A stretch of 64,000 nucleotides of DNA from Alopecurus myosuroides (GCA_028641055.1 CM054061.1:119603186-119667185), one strand, 5' to 3'. Shown: positions 1 through 10,960, numbered from the stretch's first letter. Notes: generated from the letters alone by a model not told the origin. Numbers and translations: made by a program.

Positions 1-257
1 TTGATTACTCTATATAAGGGCATCTCCAGTCGTTGCGCCCCCCAGGTCCCAAAACGCCGCCATTTTGGGGCCGCCGCGGCGCTAAACGGCGTTATTCTGG
101 AACCTGGGGGGCAGTCTTCCCAGTCGCTCCCCGAGCCCAAGATCCGGCCCAAACAAACGCAATTTGAAAACTAGCGATTTTTATTGAATTTTGCGAAGTG
201 CGTACATATTCGGCGCGAATTAAAAAAACTAGAACGAGAATTTAAACTAAAATAAAG

Positions 258-1349
258 CTACTGATGAAGGCCGAGGCTCGCGGCGATGGCCTGGCTATAG
301 TCGACGTCGTCGTCGTCGGGGCCGTCGCCGGGGCGCTTGCGCGGCCCCTGTCCGGCGTCGCCGCAGCCATCCCACCTGCTCGCCGCGAGGGCTTGCTGGA
401 TGTCATCCTCGTCGTCGGAGTCTGGGTCCAGGACGATGTAGACGTTCTCCTGCGGCGGCGGTGGGGGAGGGACGCGGAGGCGGGCCGCGTTGGCGGTGGC
501 CTCCTTGTCGCACGCCGCCTTGCGCTTCTCGGCGTCCGCTAGCAGGCGGCGCTGGAGCTCCAGCTCCGCCGCGGTGTTCTCCCGCAGGCTCCACGTCGCG
601 GCGGCGTCGTCGTCGAGCGGCTGGATCGTGTCCATGGACAGCTGCTCCGCGACCTTCTGGTCGGGCCACTCGTCCTCGTCGTCGCCGGCGTCCTCCGTCT
701 TTGGGCAAACCACGCGTTCGAAGCGTGGCTCGCCGATGCGGAGCGCGCCGCCGCTACGCCTGCGGGCTGGCGCGCCGGCGTTCAGAAGGGGGGGGGAGAT
801 AGAGAGGGACTGCGCGGCGGAGGAGCTGGACGTCACCGACGACGAGGAGGAGCCCGTCCGCCGTGCTTCCCACGACTGGTTCTGCCGGGGCGGCATCTCC
901 AGCCGCGGCTCGTTGTCGGCGTGGATGTGGTCGAGGACCCACTCCACGGTCCTGTTGGGGCCGCTCCACCAGCGGCGGCGCCCGTTGGCGTTGAAGAGGC
1001 CGTCGACCGGGCCGTTGTCGTTGAGGGAGGCAATCTCCCTGTCGCGGCGGCTGGTGAGCTGCTGCCACCAGAACTCGTCGACGCCCGTCTTCGGGAAACG
1101 GTCGGGCTCCGCCATGGCGTCGCGCATCTCGCGGATGGCGCGCCGGAACTCGGGGTCCGTGTTGGGGAGGGGAGGCACGGGCACCCCGCCGCCGCTGAGC
1201 GCCCAGCGGCTCTGCCCAGCGCCGGAGCTCGGGAGGCGCATGTCCGGCGGGCACGGGTAGCCCGCGCGGTACAGCGCCATCGCCTCGCTCCGGCGAAGGT
1301 GGCGGCGTGGGAACCCGTTGGCCGCTGCGCCGTCCTTGTAGCTGGCCAT
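258..1349 (-). CDS. Payload ORF of element A, 363 aa, UIM-like C-terminus, function unknown
   Basis: A single uninterrupted ORF starts at the ATG at 1349-1347, about 110 bp downstream of a TATA box, and stops at 260-258. The N-terminal half is a compact, Trp-rich, apparently globular region: WALSGGGVPVPP near residue 50, FWWQQL near 93 and RRRWWSGPNRTVEWVLDHI near 124-142. A low-complexity Ser/Pro and acidic region follows. The last 55 residues hold two stretches matching the ubiquitin-interacting-motif pattern (acidic run, then A-phi-x-x-S): DDIQQALAAS near 315-324 and DYSQAIAAS near 350-358. I recall similar hypothetical proteins being numerous in grass genomes, but I cannot name a function. 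It is unrelated to the ORFs in elements B-D despite sharing their promoter. A minus-strand tttatt at 180-185 gives a downstream AATAAA. Confidence 0.7.
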   Translation of the reverse strand: MASYKDGAAANGFPRRHLRRSEAMALYRAGYPCPPDMRLPSSGAGQSRWALSGGGVPVPPLPNTDPEFRRAIREMRDAMAEPDRFPKTGVDEFWWQQLTSRRDREIASLNDNGPVDGLFNANGRRRWWSGPNRTVEWVLDHIHADNEPRLEMPPRQNQSWEARRTGSSSSSVTSSSSAAQSLSISPPLLNAGAPARRRSGGALRIGEPRFERVVCPKTEDAGDDEDEWPDQKVAEQLSMDTIQPLDDDAAATWSLRENTAAELELQRRLLADAEKRKAACDKEATANAARLRVPPPPPPQENVYIVLDPDSDDEDDIQQALAASRWDGCGDAGQGPRKRPGDGPDDDDVDYSQAIAASLGLHQ

Positions 1350-1454
1350 TGCGTGGAGAACGAGGGAGAGGAGAAGAGAGGAGAGCGCCGAGGGGAAGAA
1401 GAGAAGAGGAGAGCGCCGGTGGAAGAATGGAGAGTGCGGCGAGCGGCGGGGGGA

Positions 1455-1461
1455 TTTTATA
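1455..1461 (-). promoter_or_regulatory. TATA box of the element A gene
   Basis: The minus strand reads TATAAAA here, about 106 bp before the ATG at 1349. The upstream 100 bp (about 1495-1590) contain the duplicated GGCTGCCGGxxTAATGGCG-type motif also found upstream of the TATA boxes in B, C and D, so this is a shared promoter cassette. Confidence 0.65.
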
Positions 1462-2079
1462 GGCGGCCGGGCATTTACTGCGTGCGCGTCCCCTCGCTGC
1501 CGCCTGCCACGCCATTACGCCGGCAGCCTTTGAACGGGCGCATGCACTGGGCGGCCACCACGCCATAAACGCCGGCAGCCTATTGACCGCGCGGAAGCCG
1601 AGAAGATGATCACGGGGCGGTTATGTTCCTGCGCTTTCTCGTCGCGTCACTGACAGAGTTGGCCCGCGCGCGCGGCCGCGCAGTTTCGCCCCCCCCCCCC
1701 CCCAGGCCGAACCCAGCGGGCTGGGTTTGGCCTGGGTGCCGCGGCGCGAAATAGCGCCGAAACGGCGCTATTTTGGCTTCTGGGGGGGCCAAGTGGTGAA
1801 GAAACGGCGCTATTCACCGCTTCCGGCGCGAAAAAGGCCCCCTGGGGGGGCTCGGGGGGGATGGCTGGAGATGCCCTAAGATCATAAACATTCAGCTTTC
1901 ATCTTAACATGTTCGTTTCTTTTTTAGTCACTTTTATGGAGACATATGGCACCCACACTTTGGCATTGGAAAGGGGCAAAAAATTTACACAATCAAATGA
2001 GGTGCGGTGGTAGGGTTTTATTATATGCACTTTCTAAATAAATGAATTTCTTATTTGGTATATATTTTCCATTTTGTAG

Positions 2080-5000
2080 ATCGAGGACGGGACAAAAACA
2101 GATATTGTGGAAACTTCACAAGAACCCACCGACATAGACTCGAATGCAATGTTGTTGGACGAAACAGAAAATTCATCGAATCTTGCACAATCGGATGAGG
2201 TGATTGTCTTTTTTATGCATATTCCCTTATAAAAAAATTTAAAATTTATTTTGATAAATGTTGTGTTTTTGTAGGTCATGCATGATGTAAACAACGATTT
2301 AGTTCATGTTCCAACAGATGCCACCACCGTATCCCTCGATGATATGTTGTTGAAACGGTCCCTAGGGGAAATCCGTTCACGGCATAATAAACCAAAGAAA
2401 GCAAACACAATGGTCGTCTCGGAAGGTACTTAATTTCGCTCTGCTATCGTCTTTTCTTTTTTCCAGAGTTTATTTTACCGCACTAATCATGCATACTTAT
2501 ACCGTGTTAGACTATGTCTGCACCGTTGAAGATTTTACTGTTATCGAGTCCATCATGTCCGAAAATGGAAATACCAAGTTAGTGAGTATCGAGGATGCCT
2601 TATTATCTAAAGACAACTTGGGATGTCTTACACGTGATGATGGATTCTTGCCCGACGACGTAAGTAAATATCATAGACCACTATTTACTCTTTATTTTCT
2701 AATATTTTCTTTAATTGAAATGCATTTTATGTGTCCAATTATAGGTGATAAATGCGTACATATACTGCTTGTCTGCATGTGATCATCTTCTGAATAGAGC
2801 GGGTGGTAGGGTATACCTCGACAACACGTTCGTCTCTGGCTTGCTGAAAAGGGACCTGAAAGAACATCGCCACATAATAGCACAGGTGTATCTTTATCTA
2901 AAGCATGACATGGTAAAAAATAATTTAACTACCTATGCATTAAATTCAATATATTTTTAACTTGTGCACGGGTGTATATTTATCTAAAGCATGAGATGGT
3001 AGAAATTAATTTAACTACCTATGACATAATAGCACATGTGTATGTCTTATATAATATATTTTTCAGATCTTCCTTCCAATAAACATTAGTAAGACCCACT
3101 GGTATTTAGCGGTAATCAATGCGAAAAAACGGCTGATACAAGTACTGGACTCCCTTGGCACTGGAATGAGTCGACGTGATCTCACTCTTATGGTAAGTAG
3201 CTCTTAATTGTGATTTTCTCTTTATATTGTGTTTGCCTCTAAAACGAATTACTATAACAGCTGCAGGGACTTGAGAGGCATATGAAGATCGTATCCCAAA
3301 TGAAGGACTTTCACATAGGTGAAAAGTGGCAGGATCTCAATGTCACAACATGGCCAATAGTAGAATTTTTCGAAAAACAAGTGCAAACTGATGGGTATGT
3401 TGAACCAAAATCTCAAACTGGTTTTAAAAAATTGATGTATTTATGATTGTATAAATAGTAGAACGGTTGCATTAGTGGACATGGGTACAAATAGTACACT
3501 TTTGATTAAAAAACAATGTTGTATTTAATAGTCCACAAAATATTAAATATTTACACTAGCCATGCATGTATTTAGATATATACAAGGAGTCTTAACACTC
3601 CTTGGGATAGTTTCTTTATGTTGATTTTCTAGAAAAAATCCTCATGCAATATTTTGTAATCTCGCAGTGCATCGTGCGGATTGTTCATGTTAAATTTTAT
3701 GGAATATTGGACAGGAGATATGCTTTCTGACAATGTCACCCAGGTACTCATTTTTGTTCACGTCTTAGTAATAGGTTGCATCTTGGGTCACTATCTTAAA
3801 AGAGTAATTGTTCTTACTATTATGCAGAAGGACATGAACGAATTTCGAAAAAAATTAGTTGTCATCTTGTACAAGTCGGAATTGAATAAGTTAAGAGGTA
3901 GTCCGATCTACAGTAAGGAATCTGATTCTGATATTGAAGAGCTACCGAGTCTAAAGGGACCAGATTCAGAGGATGTAGCCAAAGAAAATTGTATCATTCC
4001 CTCCTTCATTTTGTCTACCAACCAGGATGATTTAGCTAACAACATCATCAGATACACCATGTCCATTGGAAATGCAAAATGCTTGGACTAAGATGCCATA
4101 TTATGAAAAACATTAAGTGTCAATATTTATTATGATGTCATCATTCTTACCAATTGTTTCACAGGAAAGAATAGGTACGGAGCTCGAAACCATATCCACT
4201 GGGATTGAGTTTAAAGCAAATTCAGGGCATACTCGGAACAGACAAACCTATGGACAAAGACTGCTTCAACATGGGTGTGCGTATAGTGGCATGCGACGAG
4301 ATACAATGGTTGATAGAGCCTCTCGTGCACAACATGGACTTAAGATTTTGTGTAAGTTAACTATTATAATCACATAGAGTCATTATCACTTTCATGTTTT
4401 TGAATGTTGTATATTATGCAGAACGCATTATCCGATAGCATGAAACATCCAAAGTGGCGTGTAAAGCCAGATATTAAGGCGTTGGCAACACTGTTTCACA
4501 GTTGGCCGGAGATTAACTATGATATCTCTTCCTGCCATATGGTAAGTTGGCTTGATTTACATCTTTCCCATTATTTGTATTGGTATGGTTTATATTTTAT
4601 TAATGTTTGCCACTTGTAGATTTTGTTGCCGGATGCATTCTCAAGACCACTTCATGTTGTTCTCCATCGATAAGCATAAATATCGTGTATCCATTTTGGA
4701 CCCTATTACTAAACCGATGTCAAAAGAGAGGTATCAATTAAAATTCCAGAGGTATGCAATCTACCTAAACGAAGCACTCGGAATAGCACAACCCGACTGG
4801 AATTCAGATATATATTTCTGGCCACGTAGTTATCCGTCTGGTATTCCAAGGAGCCATCTCATGTGATTTTTAAATTTCAAGATAATTACAGTGCATTGAG
4901 GTTTTACATGCAGGAATTTGTCAGGTTACTTCGTGTTTAGTTTTATGCTCTCATGGGATGGTGAAAAGTCCAGTTTGTACCGTGAGTTTCTCTATTCCAC

Positions 5001-5190
5001 ATTCTTTACATCTTTAATTTCAAACTTATAAGGTAACCTATATTTATATTGCTCGTGTAGGATGGTTACGAAATATGGAAAAGATTTTTTGCTATATCTG
5101 CTTAAGTACCCTGCAAATGAAGCAGAAGACAATATACCCGGTGTTGTACGGGAATATCTTAAACATTTCAATAGATCGTGTTTTGGTTAA
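2080..5190 (+). pseudogene. Multi-exon gene with two Ulp1-like (C48) cysteine protease domains, second half decayed
   Basis: Exons with GT-AG borders and matching phases can be followed at 2080-2199, 2275-2425, 2511-2659, 2745-2885, 3067-3192, 3261-3394, 3668-3743 and 3828-4091, where TAA stops the frame. Together they encode an Ulp1-type SUMO-protease-like domain with the catalytic pattern HWYLAVIN (His), VLDSL (Asp) and ASCGLFMLNF (Cys). Further exons at 4175-4351, 4422-4541, 4620-4862, 4914-4981 and about 5061-5190 encode a second related domain: DHFMLFSIDKH and ILDPI, but NLSGYFVFSF where the Cys should lie. A 1-nt frame change near 4645 and an unresolved frame in the last exon show decay. 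The exon at 4175 is not joined in frame to the TAA at 4089-4091. Earlier exons probably lie beyond element A. C48 domains of this kind are often carried by plant transposons (MULEs, Helitrons, CACTA). The Helitron end at 5377 suggests that here, by inference. Confidence 0.65.
2871..3042 (+). repeat. Tandem duplication covering an exon end and 5' splice site
   Basis: The segment ACATAATAGCACAG/gtgtat plus the following TTTATCTAAAGCATGA...TTTAACTACCTATG (from about 2871) recurs in part at about 2970-3042. There TTTATCTAAAGCATGAGATG is repeated and ACATAATAGCACAT/gtgtat reappears. The second copy of the splice-site region has AT in place of AG. It lies in the intron before the His-containing exon of the Ulp1-like gene. 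Confidence 0.6.
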
Positions 5191-5349
5191 CACAAATTAT
5201 TTATTTTTGTACACATGACTTTGAAATGTGAGAGTGAGTTTTTGTTTGTTGGAATATATTCTTATACACATTACATTAAATTCGGAGAGTGATTTTAGTT
5301 TGTTGCAATACTATGTGTTTATCTTATCTATGTACATTCAAAAATTAAA

Positions 5350-5377
5350 CCGTGGCAACGCACGGGCATTCAACTAG
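5350..5377 (+). mobile_element. Helitron 3' terminus
   Basis: CCGTG-GCAACG-CACGG forms a 5-bp stem at 5350-5365, followed by GCATTCAA and the terminal CTAG at 5374-5377 with T as the next base. A short GC-rich hairpin just upstream of CTRR, and insertion before T, are Helitron 3' hallmarks. I recall the sequence GCAACGCACGGGCAT as common at grass Helitron ends. The matching 5' TC end is not visible, so the element probably starts upstream of the window and may include the Ulp1-like gene and element A. Confidence 0.6.
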
Positions 5378-5733
5378 TTATTTTTAAAGGTCATTACCAC
5401 TTATTTTCATATTTTATACTTGTAAGACATAAGTGATTTATTAATAGCAGCTAATGTCATTTTTTTTTTAAAATAGAAAAGCTAATAAACATTAAAGTGG
5501 CTTAATAAAATAATTTCCTTGCATTATTTTGAATGTTTTCGTCTCAAAAATATGTGTTGACGTGGAGGAGAGAGAAAAGCTGATGTGGCAGAGAGAGAAG
5601 TGAGAGTGAGGGCTATAGCCCGTGCACTGGCTTCATGCCGTGAGAGTGGCGTGAGAGTGGGGTGATAGTGAGGGAAAAAGCTGACGTGGCGGAGCTATAG
5701 CCCGTGAGAAGGTGTGATGCATTGGCACCAGCC
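5378..5733. other. Non-coding stretch with MITE-like remnant
   Basis: No gene is visible. The right half carries an internal imperfect duplication: AAAGCTGATGTGGCAGAG plus GCTATAGCCCGTG, and again AAAGCTGACGTGGCGGAG plus CTATAGCCCGTG. It ends ATTGGCACCAGCC next to element B. This looks like one end of a MITE, but I could not find a matching left end or TSD. Confidence 0.35.
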
Positions 5734-6144
5734 TTAGGGCATCTCCAGTCGTCCCCCCCCAGAGCCCCCCAAGGCGGCCTTTTTCGCGCCGGAAGCGGCG
5801 AATAGCGACGTTTCTTCACCACTCGGCCCCCACAGAAGCCCAAATAGCGCCGAAACGGCGCTATTTCGCGCCGCGGCACCCAGGCCAAACCCAGCCGCTG
5901 GGTTCGGCCTGGGGGGACGAAACTGCGCGGCCGAGCGCGCGGGCCAGCTCTGTCAGTGACGCGCCTGGAAAACGCGGGAACAGAATCCCCCGCCCGTGAC
6001 CTTCTTCTCTGCGCCCGCGCCGTCAAAGGCTGCCGGAGTAATGGCGTGGCGGCCACCCATGGCATGCGCCCAAGTAAAAGGCTGCCGGATTAATGGCGGG
6101 GCGGCAGCGGTGACACGCGCGGCGCGGCGACTGCCCCGCTAGGC

Positions 6145-6151
6145 TATAAAA
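6145..6151 (+). promoter_or_regulatory. TATA box of the element B gene
   Basis: TATAAAA lies 96 bp before the ATG at 6241 in the same context as in C and D (CAGGCTATAAAAA-like). The duplicated GGCTGCCGG...TAATGGCG block precedes it at about 6030-6100. Confidence 0.6.
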
Positions 6152-6440
6152 AAGATGCCCGCCCCTCTCTGTCCGCCCATTCTCGCCTCCTCCTCCTCGC
6201 CGTTCTCCTCCATTCCAGCCTCCTCCTCCTCGCCGCAACGATGGACCGTCTCTGGGAGGCGTGGCCCGAGAGCGACGACGACGAGCTGCAGGATCCGGCG
6301 CAGGAAGTGGCGCCGGAGCAGCATCCGGCGTAGGGAGCGGTGGCGTCCGAGCAGCCGCCTGTCCAGAACGAGGTGCCACCCGAGCAGGAAGCGGCGCAGG
6401 CTGCCCGGCGGGCTGCCCGTCACTGGAGGAGGGAGCGGAG

Positions 6441-6575
6441 TGTTAGGAATAGGAATATGCAACTTGTATTCCACGGGGCCAAAGGCCACAATATATAGTA
6501 CATGTACAGGTGGCAATATGCAGGGGACCCCCTGTGCAATAGGGAAACTACTAATATACACATATGTCTCTAACA
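6441..6575 (-). repeat. 3' LTR of the copia element
   Basis: This is the left copy of the 135-bp LTR. The polyprotein ORF runs a few codons into it because of the C-terminal frame change. Confidence 0.9.
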
Positions 6576-9500
6576 CCCCCCTCAAACTCATGGTGGATAA
6601 ACAACACTAAGTTTGGAGAGAAAGAAACTATGTTGTGCTCTAGTCTGGGCCTTCGTAAAGAAGTCCGCAACTGTAACTCTGTAGGCACATACTGGAGCGA
6701 AATAATCTGATCCTGCACACTAGCACGCACAAAAGAAGCATCAACACCAATATGCTTGGTAAGCTCATGCTTCACCGGGTCACGTGCAATACTGATAGCA
6801 CCTGTACTGTCAGACAATAGATCAGTGGGTGTCGTAACGGAGACACCAAAATATGCAAGTAACCACCGTAACCAAGTCACCTCAGCAGTCAAAAGAGCCA
6901 TCGCTCGTAACTCAGCCTCTGCACTCGAACGGGAAACTGCGGTCTGCTTCTTCGTCTTCCAGGCAATGAGAGAACCACCAAGAAAAACACAGTAAGCAGA
7001 CAGTGACCGGCGATCCATAGGATCACTAGCCCACGTAGCATCAGAGTAGGACTGGAGCTGTAACGAGCTAGAACGAGGAAAGAAGAGACAAAGTGAGATC
7101 GTTCCACGAAGATAGCGCAGAACACGAAGAAGGTGACTATAGTGAACCGAGGTAGGAGTAGAAACAAACTGACTCAAGATATGAACAGGATAAGAAATAT
7201 CTGGACGAGTAACAGCTAGATAGACAAGACTCCCGACAAGATGTCGATAACGAGTCGGATCAGAGAGGGGATCACCATCGGAAGCACGAAGAGAGAGATG
7301 GAGGTCCATAGGAGTCTCAGCAGTACGCTCATCAGTAAGAGCGGCACGAGTAAGGAGATCATGAATATACCGTTCTTGGGATATATAGAAACCATCAGAG
7401 GTAGATGAAACCTCAATCCCAAGAAAGTAACGAAGTGGACCAAGATCCGACATAAGAAACTGCTCACTCAGACGGGCCTTAACAAAGGCAATATACTCAG
7501 GGTCGTCACCGGTGATGATCATGTCATCGACATATAGAAGAAGGAGAGTACGACCACGAGGAGAGCAGTGAACAAACAACGCAGGATCATGAGTACTCGG
7601 AGAAAAACCAGCAGCCATGACCACAGAAGCAAAGCGCTCAAACCATGCACGAGGGGCTTGCTTAAGGCCATAGAGAGAGCGACGAAAACGGCAGACCATG
7701 CCCTCATCAACAGAATACCCAGGTGGTGGTCGCATATAGACCTCCTCACGCAACTCACCATTAAGAAAGGCATTCTTAACATCAAGCTGAGACACAGACC
7801 AACGGCGAACAGATGCAATGGCAAGAAGAGTACGAACAGTGGTCATGTGAGCGACAGGAGCGAAAGTCTCATCATAATCGCGGCCATGCTCCTGCTGAAA
7901 GCCACGAGCGACTAGACGAGCTTTATAACGCTCAAGGGACCCATCAGAGCGAGTCTTCACCTTATAGACCCACTTACAGGTGATAGGGCGAATAGAAGGA
8001 GGGAGAGAAACAATCTCCCATGTACCGGTGCGCTCGAGTGCAGCGATCTCCTCGGCCATCGCAAGCTGCCATTCAGGACGAACAACAGCCTCACGATACG
8101 TAGTCGGCTCCGGAATAGTAGTAACACTGTAACTGGCGGGATTATAGAAATCAGGTGTATTACAAGGCCGACTGCGAAGAGAATAAGTCGGCTGAGACGG
8201 TGCGCCAGAAGTAGATGGTGCATCGGAGGACTCGTTCACAACACGTGGACGACGAGTATAGTAAAAGGGAAAAGTAGGATGAGAGGGAATGGTAGGAGGA
8301 GATGGAGAGGGAGAAGACACCGATGAAGAGGGTGGAGAACGTGGCGACGAAGGAGAAGAGGATGGTGTCGGTGTAGCGGGCTCCGGGGTAACAGGATGAG
8401 AAAAAGGATAAGAAATAGGAGGGGGAGGAGAATCAGGAAGAGTAAGAAAAGAGAGATCCTCCATAGTGGAGGTCGAGGAGGTCGATCGCGGATAGAAAGG
8501 TCGAGACTCATCAAAAGTCACATCCCGAGAAATACGCATCCGACGCGCCACCGGATCCCAACAACGATAGCCCTTATGCTCATCACTATATCCGAGAAAA
8601 ACACACTCAACAGACTGAGCGGTTAGTTTGGTGCGTTCACGAGGAGCGAGGAGAACATAGCAAACACAACCAAACAAACGCAACACAGAATAGTCAGGAG
8701 AGCGATCACAAAGTCGCTGAAGAGGAATGCCACCCTGAAGGGCGGCAGAAGGCTGAATGTTAATGAGATAGGCCGGGGTAGAGACAGACTCGGCCCAAAA
8801 ATGAGGTGGGAGAGAAGAAGCGATCATCATCGCACGAGCAGTCTCAAGAAGATGATGATGCTTACGCTCGGCAACGCCATTCTGAGCATGTGCACCGGGA
8901 CAAGAGAACTGAGCGAGAGTACCCTGCTCAGCTAGAAAACCACGTATATGCTTGGAGATATACTCCCCAGCAGAATCAGCACGAAACACACGAATAGGTG
9001 TAGAGAACTGAGTGTGAACCATGGCAGCAAACCGCTTATAGATAGAGAGAACCTCGCTACGGGAGGACATAAAGTAAATCCAAGTGTAACGAGAGTAATC
9101 ATCGATGAAAATGATATAGTACCGATGACCCCCTTTCGAAGTGAAGGGAGCCGGACCCCAAACATGTGAATGAATGAGATCAAAAGGACGCTCAGACACA
9201 GAATCACTATGAGGATATGGTAGCTGAATCTGCTTACAAAGCCTACAACCCATACAATCCAAAGAAGTATTTCCGGAGACAGACCCCAGAACACCACGAT
9301 GAACAAGAGACGAGAGACGAGAACCACATAAGTGGCCTAGACGATGATGCCACTGTTGAAAAGAGCTGGTGGCTGCGACAACAGGGGACGAGAGACTGGT
9401 GGCGGTGGCAGCGGAAGGAAGACGAAGCCAGTCAAGCTCCCATAGGCCATCATGGCGTCGGGGGCCAGCACCAAGCAAAGCGCCCGTGCAACGATCCTGA

Positions 9501-10495
9501 ACAGAACAGGAATCAAAATCTAGAGTGACCCTACAACGAGAATCAACAATCTGACTACCAGAGAAGAGCTGCATGGTGAGTCGAGGAATATGAGCAACGG
9601 AAGGAACATGAAATGCGGAACTGCTAAGAGTGCCTCGACTAGCAACGGGGATAGAAGTACCATCAGCAGTACAAACAGAGACAGGAGACTCGACAGGTAG
9701 AACAGAGCTCAAAGTGGAAGAATCATAAGTCATATGAAAAGATGCTCCGGTATCAAGAATCCAAGAGGATGTACCTGAATGAGAAGAAGGTGGTCTCTCA
9801 ATGCCAGAAAAGTCAGCCGCAGAACCAGCAGTACATGTCAGTGAAGAGTCCCAAGTAGCAAGCAGGCATCGAAGTTGCGCAATCTCATGCGCGGTCAAAG
9901 CCGCAACTGAAGAGCTCGACGTAGACGCGTCGACCAAGGAGGACCAATCACCAGCATGCGTGGTAGTTGCGCGGGGAGGCGACGGAGAGCCGTCACAAAT
10001 ACGTGCACAAACCACTCGAGGAGCCGACGTTAAGCCAACCGAATCATGTGCAAATGCCGCAAGAGTCGACGTAGAGCGGCAAGTCGACATAGATGGAGTC
10101 GACGTAGAGCGACAAGTCGGCGTAGACGGAGTCGACGTAGGGCAGCCACAACTGCGGGCAGAAGCCGCGAGAGTCGACGTAGAGCGGCAAGTCGGCGTAG
10201 ACGAAGTCGCCGTAGAGCACCCACAACCGCGGGCAGAAGCCGCGAGAGTCGACGTAGAGCGGCAAGTCGGCGTAGACGAAGTCACCGTAGAACAGCCATA
10301 ACCGCTGGCAGAAGCCGCGAGAGTCGACGTAGAGCGGCAAGTCGGCGTAGATGGAGTCGACATAGAGCGGCCATAACCGCGGGCAGAAGCCGCAAGAGAC
10401 GCCGTATAGTGGCGAGTCGATATAGACGAAGAAGACGTAGAGCTGCGAGGAAACCGCGGAGGAGCACCGAGTAGAGAAGGAGCATCACACGACAT
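6551..10495 (-). CDS. Copia PR-INT-RT-RNase H polyprotein, 1314 codons, with catalytic and C-terminal damage
   Basis: The ORF starts at the ATG at 10495. Residues 34-133 are four 25-aa Ser/Thr-rich repeats. The protease motif [12 protein letters not shown] has its catalytic Asp-Thr-Gly at 248-250. The pre-integrase zinc region WHHRLGH...CMGCRLCK spans 382-420. In the integrase core the first catalytic Asp is replaced by His (IHSHVWGP, 444), while Asp507 (RADSAGEY) and Glu543 (GVAERKH) remain. Reverse transcriptase spans about 808-1010 with [10 protein letters not shown] and [13 protein letters not shown] (987-990). RNase H follows to about 1275. Near 6670 the frame slips: the usual C-terminal ADFFTKA-type end is present in another frame and ends before the PPT. 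Gag is absent at the N-terminus. Mobilisation would need proteins supplied in trans. Confidence 0.85.
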   Translation of the reverse strand: MSCDAPSLLGAPPRFPRSSTSSSSISTRHYTASLAASARGYGRSMSTPSTPTCRSTSTLAASASGYGCSTVTSSTPTCRSTSTLAASARGCGCSTATSSTPTCRSTSTLAASARSCGCPTSTPSTPTCRSTSTPSMSTCRSTSTLAAFAHDSVGLTSAPRVVCARICDGSPSPPRATTTHAGDWSSLVDASTSSSSVAALTAHEIAQLRCLLATWDSSLTCTAGSAADFSGIERPPSSHSGTSSWILDTGASFHMTYDSSTLSSVLPVESPVSVCTADGTSIPVASRGTLSSSAFHVPSVAHIPRLTMQLFSGSQIVDSRCRVTLDFDSCSVQDRCTGALLGAGPRRHDGLWELDWLRLPSAATATSLSSPVVAATSSFQQWHHRLGHLCGSRLSSLVHRGVLGSVSGNTSLDCMGCRLCKQIQLPYPHSDSVSERPFDLIHSHVWGPAPFTSKGGHRYYIIFIDDYSRYTWIYFMSSRSEVLSIYKRFAAMVHTQFSTPIRVFRADSAGEYISKHIRGFLAEQGTLAQFSCPGAHAQNGVAERKHHHLLETARAMMIASSLPPHFWAESVSTPAYLINIQPSAALQGGIPLQRLCDRSPDYSVLRLFGCVCYVLLAPRERTKLTAQSVECVFLGYSDEHKGYRCWDPVARRMRISRDVTFDESRPFYPRSTSSTSTMEDLSFLTLPDSPPPPISYPFSHPVTPEPATPTPSSSPSSPRSPPSSSVSSPSPSPPTIPSHPTFPFYYTRRPRVVNESSDAPSTSGAPSQPTYSLRSRPCNTPDFYNPASYSVTTIPEPTTYREAVVRPEWQLAMAEEIAALERTGTWEIVSLPPSIRPITCKWVYKVKTRSDGSLERYKARLVARGFQQEHGRDYDETFAPVAHMTTVRTLLAIASVRRWSVSQLDVKNAFLNGELREEVYMRPPPGYSVDEGMVCRFRRSLYGLKQAPRAWFERFASVVMAAGFSPSTHDPALFVHCSPRGRTLLLLYVDDMIITGDDPEYIAFVKARLSEQFLMSDLGPLRYFLGIEVSSTSDGFYISQERYIHDLLTRAALTDERTAETPMDLHLSLRASDGDPLSDPTRYRHLVGSLVYLAVTRPDISYPVHILSQFVSTPTSVHYSHLLRVLRYLRGTISLCLFFPRSSSLQLQSYSDATWASDPMDRRSLSAYCVFLGGSLIAWKTKKQTAVSRSSAEAELRAMALLTAEVTWLRWLLAYFGVSVTTPTDLLSDSTGAISIARDPVKHELTKHIGVDASFVRASVQDQIISLQYVPTELQLRTSLRRPRLEHNIVSFSPNLVLFIHHEFEGGVRDICVY
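6576..6590 (-). other. Polypurine tract of the copia element
   Basis: The minus strand reads TGAGTTTGAGGGGGG directly before the 3' LTR, the expected plus-strand priming site. Confidence 0.7.
10097..10396 (-). repeat. Four 75-bp tandem repeats at the start of the copia ORF
   Basis: A 75-bp unit containing GTCGACGTAGAGCGG and GGCAGAAGCCGCGAGA on the plus strand recurs about four times, with a partial fifth. The period is exactly 25 codons, so the repeats stay in frame (LAASARGxGCSTxTSSTP-type units). They lie where the Gag C-terminus would normally be. Confidence 0.8.
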
Positions 10496-10960
10496 GGATT
10501 TTTTTTTTTTTGGTCAACGCACGAACCTAACAGATACAGATTGGATCGCGTACGAGCAAAGACAGAGGGCAGCCAGCAACGCGTACGTTTCGTACGGAGC
10601 CGACCGGGCCGGGGCGGCACCAACCAGAGATGGAGGCAGCCGAGGCGGCCGGGACGGAGGCGGCCGAGGCCGGGACGACGGCGGCCGGGACGGCTGCGGC
10701 CGGGACGGAGGCGGCCGAGACAGCAGCGGACGGAGGTGGCGGTCGCCGTACCTGGAGCTCAGACGGGCGGAGCAGCGACGGACGGCGGCCTGAGCAGCAG
10801 ACGACGCTAACGCTCGCGTGAAGATTGAAGACGTGAGCTCGCACGGAGGCAGAGGAACCAGCAGACGATCTGTACGTGTACTGAACAAGAGATTGAAGAT
10901 CAATCTGTACGTGGAGAAGGATCGCACGAGTTGCGGCGTGCTGGGAATCGGAAAACCTAG
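10496..10960 (-). other. Copia leader region with GC-rich minisatellite
   Basis: This lies between the PBS and the ORF. It holds a run of 11 or more T at 10499-10510 and, at about 10625-10745, short GC-rich units of the GGAGGCGGCCGGGAC type. No Gag-like ORF or zinc knuckle is visible in any minus-strand frame; the 137-codon frame at 10514-10927 is low complexity. Confidence 0.6.

Larger units (their letters stand above)
18..1876 (-). mobile_element. Element A: PIF/Harbinger-like TIR element carrying a payload gene
   Basis: Both ends read inward as GGGCATCTCCAG and the element is flanked by TAA at 15-17 and 1877-1879. A 3-bp TWA duplication with a GGG-starting terminal repeat fits PIF/Harbinger transposons. 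The perfect terminal repeat is about 12 bp. After it the two ends diverge: the gene-3' end reads TCGTTGCGCCCCCC and the gene-5' end reads CCATCCCCCCC. It is very GC-rich in AT-rich surroundings. There is no transposase, so it must be non-autonomous. It holds one complete transcription unit on the minus strand: TATA box, ORF and AATAAA signal. The same ends, promoter region and hairpins recur in elements B, C and D. Superfamily assignment is inferred from ends and TSD only. Confidence 0.8.

Noticed and set aside
10097..10396. Regular 75-bp repeats considered as a CRISPR-like array
   Set aside because: No spacers, eukaryotic context, and the repeats are in frame inside a polyprotein ORF.
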